A stretch of DNA of 64,000 nucleotides from Phycomyces blakesleeanus NRRL 1555(-). Lineage: Eukaryota > Mucoromycota > Mucoromycetes > Mucorales > Phycomycetaceae. Shown here piece after piece: positions 1 through 11,596 of this stretch (position 1 is the stretch's first letter; the number at the start of each line of letters is the position of its first letter). The stretch is taken from assembly GCF_001638985.1 (NCBI RefSeq), contig NW_017265150.1, positions 700,624-764,623 of the forward strand, in the 5' to 3' direction. The notes below the pieces were generated by a model. The model saw only the letters and a list, made by a program, of their open reading frames with translations, did no database searches and had not been told where the DNA came from. The translations under genes and the position numbers were made by a program.

Positions 1-499
1 AAGGTTGTTCACGTTGCGCAACTTGGAAAGATATAATGAATAGGGTATAACAATAACTTACAATAAATAAAGCGCGACTTGGAGAACCAATACTACACCC
101 TCAATCATTGTCGAGTCGTCAGCAACGCCCCAATTTTTCGAACAACTTGAATGTGTATCCATTTTTAAAGAAACAGATATATTTAACTGCTGGGAAAAGT
201 GACTGTATTTGTCTTTATATAAATTAAAAGATATCTCACTGCTGAATATGCTCTCATTCACTTCTTGAGCACCTTTTTTTTTATTTCTTTCTTTTCAATA
301 TTACCTTAAGATGCGTCCTATTCTCTATCCTGCAGCATAAGAGTTGATTCGAAGTAAAAAGCAACAAAAATCAAACGAGAAATAACAAGGTCCCCAGGAA
401 GAAGGCTCTACTTCTACTAAAAGAAAAAGTAAACTGAAACATTCATCGAAGTGTACCCTATGTACTATGCAAGAAACTAGTGTTCATCATTATTTTATT
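1..499. other. Window start, no confident gene; possible 5' exon of the Fanzor relic
   Basis: No complete gene is visible. A 67-codon minus-strand reading frame at 58-261 has no recognisable family and touches no splice signals that I trust. The plus-strand stretch from about 300 to 480 encodes a lysine-rich segment with a short CxxC motif and ends at a TTTAG acceptor-like sequence at about 500. It may be the first exon of the downstream Fanzor-like gene. This is an inference from position only. Confidence 0.3.
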
Positions 500-2971
500 A
501 TTTAGGACAAAAGCACAAAGATACTCCTGATGAGTTGAGAGTAAAAAAAGCTGTTCGCGTATCAAGAACAAATGAACCAGATGAAGCTCACATTCTAATT
601 GTTTACAAGTCATGTAAAGCTCGAGGTAATTCAACTAAAAGAAGTCCTGTATACCCAAACCACGACATGACTTTACTACAGCTGCTAAATAGGGATCTTG
701 GTCCTCATCAACGATATACCCTGTCTATTACTCTCAGTTCCTTTATTTTAAATAATGTTCATGTACAACGTGCTCGCGACAGAATTGTCTTGCAATCGTC
801 TTTCTTACGCGAAGTGGTGTATAAAGTACAGCTTTTTATCAATTAATATATCCTTTGAGGCGTCTCAGATTTATCAACTGATTTATTTGATCAAGATTTC
901 TGGTACCGAGTTTGCAGAGTGCTTTATGGTCGTTTAACGATAGTAGAGTTTCAACACCATTACCCTAGACTACAACATCTTCAGACACTATATACAGAGC
1001 TGATTCAAACTAACGAGGTTAATCTTACTGTCAACTTGAATGGCCTTAAAAACTATGGTGCGGTAGTATCTTCTGCATGCAAGACTATTGCGATTACATA
1101 CAACAACTACTATGTAGAAAACTTTGAAAATATAATAGCAAACTATTTTATGTATATAAAAAGAACGAATTTCAGGGTAAGATATTATTATTGTTCTGTT
1201 TATTTACATATATCTGTATAATAAACTTGTATCAAATTTTAGGATCTTTCCATAACGGCAATAAAGAAAATAGTATAGGAACATTTACTGGACAGTTTAC
1301 TGATTAGACTGCCAGCTCCCCTTCAAATCCCAGATCAAATATTGCCAGAAAACACGACTATTAAACTCCCTCGACTTTCTGCATTTCTAAATAAAAGAAT
1401 CACACCAGTCCGCAATATACTGCCTAAAATTCCAGTCAACAAGGCTACTCTTTCAAGAAATCTTCAGGCAATTATGCATGTCTTGAGATAAGTTTTGAAT
1501 ATTTGTGTACAGCCACCTGAGCAACCACAACAATAATAACAATAACATATACTCCCAAGACTTTTTGCATTGTTCCCTTCGTCTAGTTTTAAGTGAAGAT
1601 TTATTAAAGTAGACAGTGAGAACGTTAAATCGTTTTTCGAGCAAGGTCCACAGAAAATTCGAGACAAATCATCTGTAGCCTACACAAGACGATTATTTTT
1701 CCACTTCTTCAATTTTAAGAAGTTCAAAATCAATGATATTGAAGCTTTGATAAATCTCCCAAACGAAAAAAGTAAGATGTTCTTGAACTCAATATATACA
1801 GACGGATATATGTTCAGGGTATCGTTTGCGAGACGGACCGCCATTGATCATCTCAATTATGTTGAGCTCACAACAAATGACTTTAACATCCAGGAAATTG
1901 CCGAGAATTGTCGAGTGTGTACGGTGGATCCTGGAAGAAGAGATGCCTTCAAGGCATATTATGGTGATGATGGTATAAGATGCTTAACAAGAAAAGAATA
2001 CTATAGTGCATCTGGTAGCGTTAAGCGGATGATAAATGAAGATGCAAGGAAGGTGGCCCAAGGAATTAAGGAAGTTGGAACATATATCCCATCAGTAAAA
2101 ACAACATCAGGAGAGCAATTTCTAAGACTCACCCAATATATTATAGCCAATATGCCTACTCTATTCAATTTTTATAACTTCAGAGTAGCTGAAATATATT
2201 GGAAAAAAATTAGAGGTCGACAGAAAGCCCTAGACAATTGCGCCAACATTCTTATTCATGGGTGTATAAAGTATAACAAAGAAAGAAGAAAAGGCTAAAT
2301 CGAAAGAAGATACGCCGTATAGCAAACAGGCGGAATCCTGAAAGTACACACCAACCTGTCCAACCAATGTAATAAGTCAATTACTTATTGCTTGTATCTA
2401 ATTTCACTTTAATAATTTAAAATATTACAGAAACTCTCACCAACGTGTCTTTATAACCGGAAACGTTTCTAAAATGCCCTTAATTGTCTTTGGAAATGGG
2501 CTTACAAACAAATCAAGTGTCAGATTTCACAGTTTATGGCATGGAGTATCCGAAAAAAAATTACAGCAATCTTCTTGTAAAGCAGAAGATCGGGGAATTG
2601 TATTTTTTGGACATCAATGAACTTAACACGTCAAAGGTATTTATGCACTTTTTCTTTGAAGTTGTATTCGTTATGTTCAATGTTGATTTTGTAAGTTCGC
2701 AGCTCCTGTAAGGCCAAATACCTAAGATATTTCCAAAATTCAAACGACAGACCTATCCATCCAATGTTAGCTTGCAAAAACTGTGATATTTTCTTTGGGA
2801 TAAAGATATCATGGCGGCAAAAACATGTTCTATATTGTGCAGGAAATTTGGAGTGGCAATGGTAAGCCAGAAATGTTCAATCCTCAGCCAAGTTCAAGAA
2901 CAACAAGAACAACAGCAACACAAAGCGCCACAATGAACGTGGTTGCTCCTCACTCCGGTGGACGAACTTAA
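500..2971 (+). pseudogene. Decayed Fanzor nuclease (eukaryotic TnpB homologue)
   Basis: Fanzors are transposon-encoded, RNA-guided DNA nucleases with a split RuvC domain. Conceptual pieces in order: an N-terminal region at 505-1220 (ARGNSTKRSP near 620, then VENFENIIANYF near 1120), a TDGYMFRVSFARR segment near 1800, and RuvC-I VDPGRRDAF at about 1920. There follows FGNG plus a basic stretch near 2490, RuvC-II with DINELNTSK at about 2617, and a zinc-ribbon half SSCK at about 2702 with a second half CKNC at about 2775. RuvC-III WDKDIMAAKN is at about 2800, and the tail ends at a stop at 2969-2971. The order and the D, E and D positions fit the family. Frameshifts around 850, 2300 and 2560, in-frame stops and a spoiled splice site near 2640-2700 make it inactive. 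No terminal repeats were recognised. Confidence 0.75.
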
Positions 2972-3726
2972 ATATGCTTACAAGTAAAGAAGATTCTAGT
3001 TATTTTTACCTTGTCTCAACTAAATCCCCTTTCTATCCCAAATTCTATTCTTTTGCGTCGCAATTCTCTTTTTCGTTTGTCCAAAAAAAGTAAGCAAATT
3101 GTCTAAAATTAAGTTTCATTCGTCAAAAAAAAAATCTAACATCGTCTCAATATCAAGTGGAAAAACTGTAATGTAATTATCCTTTATAGAGTCAGTGAAT
3201 ATGTGGTTCACCAAAATACTTTAAAAAATTTGGTGAAAAAAAAGGACAAACGGGTAAATATATATATATATATATATGCAAGACTTAAGATGGTCACGGG
3301 GCTGGACTATGCAGTCGAAAATTTCAATCGATAGCAGATCGTTTACAACTTCTTGCCCAAGCTGAATATTGATCTTAGACTTTAAAATATTCAGCTTCAT
3401 TCAGCCGAAGACGAAGATTGAATGAATATAGGAATGACTATAAACCTGAGTATACATGACATTTGGCTTATGTAAGAAGTTGTTTATTAAACGTTTATGC
3501 GTAATAAAAGTTTGTCTATATAATGAGTGACCCTGAGCATAGTGGCTTGCTTTTTTGTAGGGAGAAGCACTGTTACCGCTGGCAAATCCCATGCGGGGAT
3601 TCAAAAATGTGCAAATAACACACTCATATTTGTGACGTAGTGAAAACAAATGTGGGTGCCCTCGTTCTCAATACAGAGTCTTCTAGACATTCAACCTCCC
3701 CACTCTTAATTCAAATAACAACAAAC
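2972..3726. other. Intergenic, promoter side of the NDUFB2-like gene
   Basis: No gene is seen. A short TA repeat lies at about 3259-3278. The last 80 bases before the ATG at 3727 form a plausible 5' leader (an open frame runs through it from 3640 without any family resemblance). The minus-strand frame at 3401-3649 has no support. Confidence 0.5.
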
Positions 3727-3979
3727 ATGGCTGGCGGTGCTGCATTTGGTTTCCATCCTCACTTTGCTGGTGCTTGGCACAGATTCGGTGGTAAAGCTCT
3801 CGGAGCTACCATGTGGTTCTGGATGATGTATCGCGCTAAGCAAGATGGCGCTGTCCTTTTGGTAATCATATCATATTCGGGATATTTGGGCTAAGGTGTA
3901 TTATACTGATGTACAATTTTAGGGTTTGAGACATCCATGGGATCATCATGGCGAGGACCATGGCGACGAACATCATTAA
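3727..3979 (+). CDS. NDUFB2: NADH dehydrogenase (complex I) accessory subunit NDUFB2-like
   Basis: This is a small accessory subunit of the membrane arm of mitochondrial complex I. There are two exons, 3727-3861 and 3923-3979, with a 61-bp GT-AG intron in phase 0, giving 63 residues. The protein shows a conserved tryptophan-histidine start (AWHRFGGKALGATMWFW), one short membrane segment (about residues 23-35), the MMYRAKQDGAVLLGLRHPWD block shared with plant and fungal homologues, and a His/Asp-rich tail. The ATG at 3727 has a good context (ACAAACATGG) and begins right where homologous proteins begin, so I prefer it to the upstream in-frame ATG at 3640. The gene is convergent with the SNF5-like gene, about 300 bp between stops. 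Confidence 0.88.
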
Positions 3980-4276
3980 ACGAATATATTAAAGATGAGG
4001 AGTCTAAAGACGTACTTTATCAAGAATACAAAATGTCGGCAAAATCAATAGATTCTTTTTATTTACACATCTATATATTGTATATTTTTTATACTTGACA
4101 CACGGCCCTAAAGAGTATTCAAGTGTGTTGTGGGAAAAGATAAACAGCAGAATTCGGAGAAAAGGACTGTATTTTATTTTGCTTGGACGGTTAAATATAT
4201 AAAAAAAAGATAAATGTGCTGTAGTTGTGTATATACAAATCAAAGAGGGAAACAACAATATGAGGCTGTTTTAGAC

Positions 4277-5756
4277 TCAGGAAGGTGTATCTGCATTGTT
4301 GGCTCCCATTCGACGCGAAGGTGTAGCTGACGTACGTCGTCTTGATCTCTTGAATCGTGTTTCTCTACGCAATCGTCTGTATAATATATTAGTATCCGCC
4401 ACTCCCTTCCCAGTTATTTGATCCTGAAAAGAACTTACCGAATGTTGCGCTCTTGAGCGATCAAAAGTTTTTCCAATTCATCATTGGAGAGCATCTCCAT
4501 TTGAGGAGTCCACACTCCAGCATCCTCCACAGTCCGGAATCCTGAAGAAAGAGGCTCTGCAATTTCACCATCAAATCCATACTATACAACTTGTTTAAAT
4601 AAATGAAATTAAAAAGGTGGATTTTTTAAACTTACTTCATCAACCAGTTGCTTTTTGTGTCGGTAAAGCTGCTCACGGATAGCATGAGCAATAATTGACA
4701 CATACTCTCCTCCAACACCTAGCTCAGATGCAAGTTGTCGACTGAATACTTCGGGTGCATTTGATATCGTGTTATCCAAATCCCACTCAAAACGATCACG
4801 CAAATTCACTTTGCCTATCTGTAAATCAAGCTATTTACAATGTGTTAATACCCTTGGTCTTAATGTGCAAGCTTTACTTACATTGATAACCACTCGAATA
4901 TTTTCTGATGGGAGCTCGATCTCGTGAATAGCTTCAAAATCCAGCACTTGAGATCGTATTGACTCTGCGATAGGTGGAACAAACTTGACTGTTGGAAGCT
5001 CCAAATCCTCACATAAGATCTCTGCAAATTTCTCGGGCGTCAAGAATTGTTCTAATCTACAAATTAGCAAATATAAATACACATCCTGTATTTGTCTTTA
5101 CCATTCATATTCCATAAAAATGCATCTCTAAGTTTAATGTCATCCAAGTCAATGTCAAGGCGGATAGGTACAAGAACCTCTTCCATCCCTGAAGCTCTCT
5201 CCATTTCAGGTTCACTCGGATAAATATGGTTTTTTTTACGTATCACTCTTTTTAAATCTGATGTGGTAGCTCCAGATTGAGCGGGTGTAGCTGGAAGTGA
5301 ACCCACGGCTGCAGAACGTGTTCTCATGCCAGACGATGGAGTATCTCTCTCATCAGAATCATCCATCATCTCATCAAAGTCATCATCCGATTCACCTGCG
5401 AATCGTTGTCGTTTGTTGCTCAGGTATGTAGATGGTAATAAGAGAGCATTATCATCAGAATTCTTCAGACGAGCTGGATAAGTTGAGAATAACCCCTGAG
5501 TATTTTCGGATGGTCTTCGATTGATCTGTTGGTATGGTTGTGGATATGGTAGACGCCCTTGCATTGCAGGCGAATGCACAAATGGCTGTTGTGGAGGAGC
5601 ATACCGTTGTTGTTGTTGTTGTTGTTGTTGGTTGCTGTTTACATTTGGAGAGTAAGATCCATTTGGAATTAGTGGTTGCATAGGACGTGCCTGAAGAGGA
5701 GGCCCAAATCCACTTGGCGTCGTGTTCACAAAGGCAAAATTATTATTGTTGGACAT
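4277..5756 (-). CDS. SFH1: SNF5/SMARCB1-family chromatin remodelling subunit (Sfh1-like)
   Basis: This is a core subunit of a SWI/SNF- or RSC-type nucleosome remodeller in the nucleus. Five exons join in frame: 5756-5102, 5051-4882, 4818-4636, 4581-4439 and 4376-4277. They give about 416 residues, close to yeast Sfh1 (426). The N-terminal half is low-complexity, with a polyglutamine run and an acidic patch (SDDDFDEMMDDSDE). The C-terminal half is the SNF5 domain with its two repeats: VPIRLDIDLDDIKLRDAFLW, continuing into NEQFLTPEKFAEILCEDLELP, and later VNLRDRFEWDLDN with FSRQLASELGVGGEY. The tail is arginine-rich. The start at 5756 (MSNNNNFAF) is preferred. An in-frame ATG at 5816 would add 20 residues. 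Snf5 and Sfh1 paralogues cannot be separated without a tree. No disabling change is seen. Confidence 0.9.
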
Positions 5757-6059
5757 GGGAAGCAATAGTTCGCCGTTTCGCGTACGTGATGGTCGCCCAT
5801 GTTGTATTACAATCACGTGACTAGAAGAAGTATACCCAGAAAGTGTGTGTATATATATACTTTTGTTTTTCTTAGAGTATTATACATATGGATACAATAC
5901 AAAATATATAAATATTCTGATATGTTAAATATTTTCAGCCATTATTCCTACTTTGACAATATGTCATTTTGTAGATATTCTTGAAAATAAAGGATAGGCT
6001 TTAAGTATGTGCGTGACTTGTTTTTGTACTTCCGTTGGCTTCTGTTGGATGACTACACT
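5757..6059. other. Upstream region of the SNF5-like gene
   Basis: AT-rich, with TATATATATA at about 5851 on the upstream side of the minus-strand gene. It probably holds the promoter and 5' leader of that gene. The plus-strand frame at 5799-5984 has no family resemblance. Confidence 0.4.
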
Positions 6060-6329
6060 TTAATCTTGCAACTCAATAAACTCATCGTCGTACTTTATGA
6101 GGGTAGGATACATCTTATCTGCACTAAAAAATGAATAATAACCGAAAATATATCATAGACCCAAAATAATTCAGTCAGAGAGGGACTTGGTACACCCATA
6201 TTACCTTCCATCTACACTCCAATCGTCAGATCATCTCATACCGTTGCTTTTCAATTTGCTAAAACGGCTAGAAATACATTCTTTTGGATTATTTGCTCGT
6301 TTCTCTGGATGCTGGCCATTATTTGTCAT
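6060..6329 (-). CDS. Possible small two-exon gene of unknown function with one in-frame TGA
   Basis: Candidate exons are 6329-6205 and 6123-6060, separated by an 81-bp intron with GT-AG borders. They join in phase to give about 62 codons. The product starts MTNNGQHPEKRANN and ends MYPTLIKYDDEFIELQD, which has the look of a real acidic C-terminus. Codon 33 is TGA, so it is either a pseudogene, a sequencing error or a wrong exon model. I do not recognise the family. The gene would be tandem with the SNF5-like gene on the same strand. Confidence 0.3.
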
Positions 6330-6729
6330 AATATAGGTGGTGCAATTGTAGAAAAGCTATGGTATTAGAATTATAACTTAAAGTTACGCAAAAATCAATA
6401 ATAAAAGATAAATCATAGGTTTTTAAGGCCTTGTTTTAAATAGAAGAGTGTTATGCAAGTTGTCGTTATTTTCTTGTCTTTCTATATATTTTTATAAGTC
6501 ATATATATATATATATACTTTGGTTAAAAAAGAAAGGGCGACTGTGGGATATTCTTACAAGCCTTTGGGGGTTTAAAGATTATTTTAAAGTTGAATTTTG
6601 ATTAAAAACTACTTTTATTCTTATGTACATGTGTGCGTATGTCTCAATTTCGATTTTTTCATATTTCGTTGTTGTTGTAGCTCAAGAGTTTAGAGCAACC
6701 TTTTTAATATCTCGTTTTCATATTCCCAA
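6330..6729. other. Intergenic AT-rich stretch
   Basis: No coding sequence or RNA gene is recognised. A short TA repeat lies at about 6499-6517. Confidence 0.5.
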
Positions 6730-7720
6730 AAATAAAGTATTCCGCCTTATGGCTTTCTCAACCTGGTGGAGGATTGGGTATATTTGATACAGCCGCCCAC
6801 CAATATACCGTCTATTTTCGATGGCTTCTTTCTCTCTTTATTTCTTCGCCAACAGCCCTCTCAATTCTTATACGCTGGCTGTGAGCCGATATTTTTATGT
6901 ATTTTTTAAATAGGTCTCCATTAAGCGTACCTCCCTTCTTTGTGTTTTGCAACATATATCTTTCTTACTTTTAATGTTATATCTAATTCTATACTATATA
7001 AGCATTTTCTTCCTAATTCTATATTGTGCCAGTAGATGGTACCTGATACATTTCAGTGCCACCATTTACTTCATTTCTTTTCCACTCCATCTCTTCCCCG
7101 CACACACACATTCTACTACATCCTATGAGCGCTCATATTTTACTGTTGACACTTTTTGCTTCTTCCATAAAAACCCAAACTTTCAATACACATCCTTCGA
7201 ATTTTATATCACTTCCAGCTACACCCACCAAGTCACTCTGTACTATCACATGTGCTACTTTTACGACGGGAGTGCCTCTAGTCTTGGACGATATCCGCTG
7301 TCACTCCCAGTACATGTTATCGTCTCTTATATGATTCATTTTTCTCCACTTCCATCACGTATATCCTTATCCAAAACTTTATCATGTCTCAGGGGTATCG
7401 CCTCTTCGGCCACTCCGATCAGACTTTGATACACTTAACCGGATACTGTCCTATCATTTGGCAGGCCTGGAGTTTTGTGCTGAAAATATCGACTACAACA
7501 CTATACCAGCCCACCTACAATACTTCGTATCTTTTTTGCCTGTGATCTCCCTCCTTAAATATTGACTCGTGATACGTTCTGGATGGTCCTCTTGCTACTT
7601 TCTGTAAGGAATATTAAAGAAATAATTTTTGACATGTAATTTTTGCTTCTACCAATGTAATTGCTTTTGTGAAAGGATCGCTATATTCTTCCTTTCAGGC
7701 ATCCCATCATACAAGCTAAT
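6730..7720 (+). pseudogene. Heavily decayed LINE (non-LTR) ORF2 3' portion
   Basis: The translation near 6750-6870 reads GGGLGIFDTAAHQYTVYFRWLLSL, which resembles the region after the reverse transcriptase domain of fungal LINEs. Near 7400-7470 it reads DQTLIHLTGYCPIIWQAWSF, resembling the H...C...W part of the RVT zinc-binding domain. Many frameshifts and stops separate these. The overlapping 160-codon frame at 6947-7429 is only pyrimidine-rich shadow sequence. The relation to the LINE pieces at 42-49 kb is uncertain. Confidence 0.45.
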
Positions 7721-8159
7721 TATTCCTATCATCCTTTTGCCACCTTTATCTGTTGTTTCTACTTCTTCTCTTCCTTTAATCTTTTGTCTCTACACTTTAT
7801 ATTTTCTTACTTATATGTTTTCCTCAGTATCTCCCTAGATACCTATCTCCTCTATATAGGAAGCATGATTCTTTTAGATAAATTAATAAAAAATTGTTTG
7901 AACAAAAAATCCTGCTTTTAACCCACTGCGTTTTTGTAATTGACGCAAAGCAATTTCCTCTTCTGCTACCCTAATTCAGGGTCGAATTTATTTAAAAAAA
8001 AAAAGATTTAAATTTATGAGGATTTATTTTTCTTATATTTGACACAGTATGATGTTCTCATCAATTGATAAGTTTCCACAACTGCTGCTGGAGTGCTTTG
8101 TTTTTTACTGGGTTTGTCCAATCTTTATTTTTTAGCAGTCACATTTTTTCTATTAGATA
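7721..8159. other. Intergenic, left flank of the mariner element
   Basis: AT-rich, nothing recognised. The stretch ends at the TA dinucleotide (8158-8159) that flanks the mariner element. Confidence 0.5.
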
Positions 8160-8254
8160 CAGGATTTCCACTCCAAAAGTTATATTTTTTTCAAACTATA
8201 TATTTTGCAAAATCAAAACTTTCATTTTGTGCTCCGACTATATATGAAAAAAAT
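8160..8254. repeat. Left terminal inverted repeat of the mariner element
   Basis: It matches the reverse complement of 10111-10205 almost base for base, through the stretch AACTTTCATTTTGTGCTCCG. The right copy ends directly after the transposase stop codon. Confidence 0.9.
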
Positions 8255-8316
8255 AAATTAATTAATGTGGATAGAAAGAAATTTAAAGCAAATTAATAAA
8301 GAGCATGAAGAATACT

Positions 8317-8856
8317 TGTGGTATTTCAGGTACGAAACAATAGAAAAATAAAATATTTGATAATAGAGACGTATAGAAATACTTTGAGACTGTATATAAG
8401 TCTTTATTCATAAATAAAAAGTGTCCCTTTTTATAAGAAAACACAATCTGCTCTTGTCATTACGTCTTAGTTTCTTAAGGCTTTCTTCCTTTACTATATT
8501 TGGTTATTAGAGTGTATTTACTGCTTAACTAGTGTCAGTGTTACAATTATGACATCAAGTCATAAATCATACTTCTTTAGCTCTTAGCTATTCTTTTCTC
8601 TTTTATACTAGAGCTTTAGGACTTCCTACTAAATTAGCTCCATATCGATCTGACACAGTTTACCCGGCAGTATGATATAATTATCTTAACAATCTTTAAG
8701 ATATTATCTACAGTACTAACTGTAATAATTATTGGGCTGATTACTTAATCATTTATATAAATTTTATACTGACAAGATGATAGCTACTATGCTATCCCAA
8801 TATGAATATGTTCTTATATGTGATAAATCCAACATCCGAGTGTCTGGATCACCACA
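8317..8856 (+). repeat. Solo LTR, family C, inside the mariner element
   Basis: 540 bp beginning TGTGGTATTTCAGG and ending GGATCACCACA, a TG...CA type LTR with terminal TGTGG/CCACA inverted repeat. It is flanked by a perfect 5-bp target duplication ATACT (8312-8316 and 8857-8861). No internal retroelement genes remain, so it arose by LTR-LTR recombination. A second copy lies inverted at 25727-26808. It lies between the left TIR and the transposase start and may have changed the promoter of that gene. Confidence 0.93.
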
Positions 8857-9033
8857 ATACTAATATGTGCAATAAAGTATTTAAAGAATGTCTATACTGT
8901 TTATTAAAAACAATATAAGAAAACATGCGATGTCAATATATTGTTATAAGAAAAGTATATAATGCTAAGTTTGTAATATGGTTTTGAGAACTGTTTTTAT
9001 CTATTATCTTTTTCTATACTCAAATCCTCCAAC

Positions 9034-10110
9034 ATGAACCCCAATCAAATTGCTATTGTTAAGAGAAGAAAGAGAAATGGACCACAAAAGGTTCTTCCAA
9101 TCCATATCAAGAACATAATTGTGGAGAAATGTTATATAGAAGAGTCTATGACCCGAGCCGAAGCAGCCAGGGCATTTGGTGTCTCATGGGTGTCGATTAA
9201 CAACATCATCACCAAGTTCGAGAGGGATGCTACTATAGAGCCCAAGAAGCGAGACGGCTTGCATGCAGAAAGTCTTAAGATAACCAATGAGCATTTGAAA
9301 TTCATTCAAGACCTCTTGGACGAATGCTGCACTTTGACTCTTGGTCAAATGAGAGAGGAACTGTTTAGAAAATGTCCAGATCTTCAAGAGCAGAACTTGA
9401 GCATCAGTGGCTTACATAAGCACATTATCAACAACATTGGGTTCACATTGAAGAGAACCAAGCCGGTTGAGGAAAAAAGAAATGACCCAAAGACTATTAA
9501 GCTGAGAAAAGTATATGTAGACAGTATGCACACGAATGGTTTATTGTATAAAACCAATTGCATTTTTGTGGACAAAGCAGGCTTTAATGCAAACCTGATC
9601 AGAGTACAAGAGTGGTCCAAGAAAGGCGAGGCCAGCATTGTGAAGACGAAGTCGAAAAGGGGACTAAACATCTCAATTCTTGCCAGTATTTCTTACCAGG
9701 GTGTTGAGAGTGTGCAGGCAAAGTTGACCCCTGGTGGCACGACAGGACCAATTTTTGTTGAATTTGTAAAGACGATTATGGATTTGCTCAACCACAGTAA
9801 TGCTTCCCCTCACAACTTCATTATGGATAATGTCTCGATCCATAGATCTCACCTTGTCACTGAATTGTTTGCTAATTCACGACACCACCTACACTTTCTC
9901 CCCCCATACTCTCCTTTCCTAAACCCGATTGAAGAGTGTTTCTCCAAACTCAAAACACTGGTCAAGAGAAAGCCCAGGTTGGTATATGGTCAATTCTTGG
10001 AGTATATTGCTGAGTGCTCCCGCCATATTGCTATGGAAAACTGCCAAGGCTGGGTTGATTATAGCATTAGCTTCTTCCCCCAATGTACAAATAGCCAAGA
10101 AATAAATTGA
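9034..10110 (+). CDS. Tc1/mariner transposase, apparently intact
   Basis: 358 codons without interruption. The N-terminus holds a helix-turn-helix (about residues 28-65, with MTRAEAARAFGVSWVSINNI) for binding the terminal repeats. The DDE/IS630-like catalytic domain shows FVDKAGF (first D, about residue 179), FIMDNVSIH (second D, about 267) and SPFLNPIEECFSKLK (E). The second and third residues are 34 apart (DD34E), as in Tc1. The enzyme would cut and paste the element at TA sites. The length is usual for the family. The start is the first ATG after the solo LTR and gives a full N-terminal domain. Whether it is expressed after the LTR insertion cannot be told. Confidence 0.93.
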   Translation: MNPNQIAIVKRRKRNGPQKVLPIHIKNIIVEKCYIEESMTRAEAARAFGVSWVSINNIITKFERDATIEPKKRDGLHAESLKITNEHLKFIQDLLDECCTLTLGQMREELFRKCPDLQEQNLSISGLHKHIINNIGFTLKRTKPVEEKRNDPKTIKLRKVYVDSMHTNGLLYKTNCIFVDKAGFNANLIRVQEWSKKGEASIVKTKSKRGLNISILASISYQGVESVQAKLTPGGTTGPIFVEFVKTIMDLLNHSNASPHNFIMDNVSIHRSHLVTELFANSRHHLHFLPPYSPFLNPIEECFSKLKTLVKRKPRLVYGQFLEYIAECSRHIAMENCQGWVDYSISFFPQCTNSQEIN

Positions 10111-10205
10111 TTTTTTTTATATATAGTCGGAGCACAAAATGAAAGTTTTGATTTTGCAAAATATATAGTTTGAAAAAAAATATAACTTTTGGAGTGGAAA
10201 TCCTG

Positions 10206-11547
10206 TAACACCTCCTCTATTATGTAACATAAAATTTCCAAAATAATAAAAAATCTTGTACTTGCCGAAGGTGAAAATACACCTTTGACAGGAAGTAAAA
10301 TGGGAAATAGCATCCCATATACAGCATACTAGACAGTCATAGTTACACTGTTACTTTTCATGAGAATAATAGCTATGTTAATGTGCTATTTTATTTCTTT
10401 ACTTCTATTGCATTGCCTTTTAAATGAACATGTTTGCTATTCTGAGTCATTTGTTAATTAGAAAAATCTAAGGGCAAGCATTATACAATGCTTGTAAAAA
10501 ATCTTCGGCTCCTCCTTCTCCAAGAACAAAGTCAATAAGGTAGTTGTAGTTCATTGTCGTTTTGCTTTAATAAAAATATTGCAAAATAAAGAACACAAGA
10601 AATATTACAAAAAAATGCATACATTATGATGGAATTTTAGAGATCAAGTACTCCAAAAATATCTTGAGTAACATATAGCTCTAAAATTGTTTTGGGAACG
10701 TTTTGGGAATGGGTCTGCTGAGATGTAAAAGGAAAGGGGCCGGGGTCGTGAAGAGTATGTTAACTTTTCTCTTGTGACATTAATAAAGTTTTTGATGTAG
10801 AAGATCACAAATGTTCAGAGCCAAATTACGTTTTTAGAACAAAGTGAAAATTATGTCATAAAACCTACTACATAAAGTAATTTAATAGCTAAATTTGCAA
10901 TTATTCACTTTTTTCCATTCTTAAATAATTTGGCCTGTATGCTGGAGAAGATTATAAATGTATAGGATTGAGTTTACAATGATTTTAAGGACTAAATTTT
11001 CTAAAAACAAATTTGTATCAAGTTTTATTTGAGTAGAGGTTGTATCTATTAACAAAAGAACAAAAAAAAGAATAAAAAGATAGATAACTTTTATTAAATG
11101 AAATATTATCCTTTTTTATATCTTTTCTAAACCTACTCAGCTATTATAAATATCTGTTTTGGGTTCTATTCTACTTTTATTAAGCTATGTTTGTCAGAGT
11201 TGACATCAGTGACCAAAATCGGAAGTTACAAGCAGCCAGTAAAGATTGACTTTTTAGGATAAAAGATCTTGACTTCGCCAATTGGTCTTTTGTCTATGTT
11301 TTAGATATTGAAGATGAGAAATATACTTGTGGAGATATTAAATAACTTGGTCCTTAGTCCAAAAATTAATCTTCAACTACAAATTTTCATCTTCAGACAC
11401 AGAGTTTCCATTATGCCTATATCAAGTATTTTGTGCAACATAAATCTGAAACATTTCCTTTTGGGGTAGGGTCTAAAGTCAATCTTCGGCTGAAATTAAC
11501 TGAAAATAATTATATTTTGAGATACATAATTATTTGTTAAAAGGATC

Positions 11548-11596
<49 letters not shown>

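Larger units (their letters stand above)
8160..10205 (+). mobile_element. Tc1/mariner-type DNA transposon with TA target duplication
   Basis: The ends are exact: CAGGATTTCC starts at 8160 and GGAAATCCTG ends at 10205, each flanked by TA (8158-8159 and 10206-10207), the hallmark target of the Tc1/mariner superfamily. The terminal inverted repeats are about 95 bp (8160-8254 and 10111-10205) and nearly identical, so the insertion is young. The element encodes one transposase. A 540-bp solo LTR with its 5-bp duplication sits between the left repeat and the gene. Without it the element would be about 1.5 kb. Confidence 0.93.

Noticed and set aside
4004..4258. 84-codon minus-strand frame downstream of the SNF5-like gene
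   Set aside because: It lies between two convergent genes, is AT-rich, lacks homology features and probably covers 3' untranslated regions.
6947..7429. 160-codon plus-strand frame
   Set aside because: Very rich in F, L, S and Y from a pyrimidine-rich strand, no domain, and it overlaps LINE remains in another frame.
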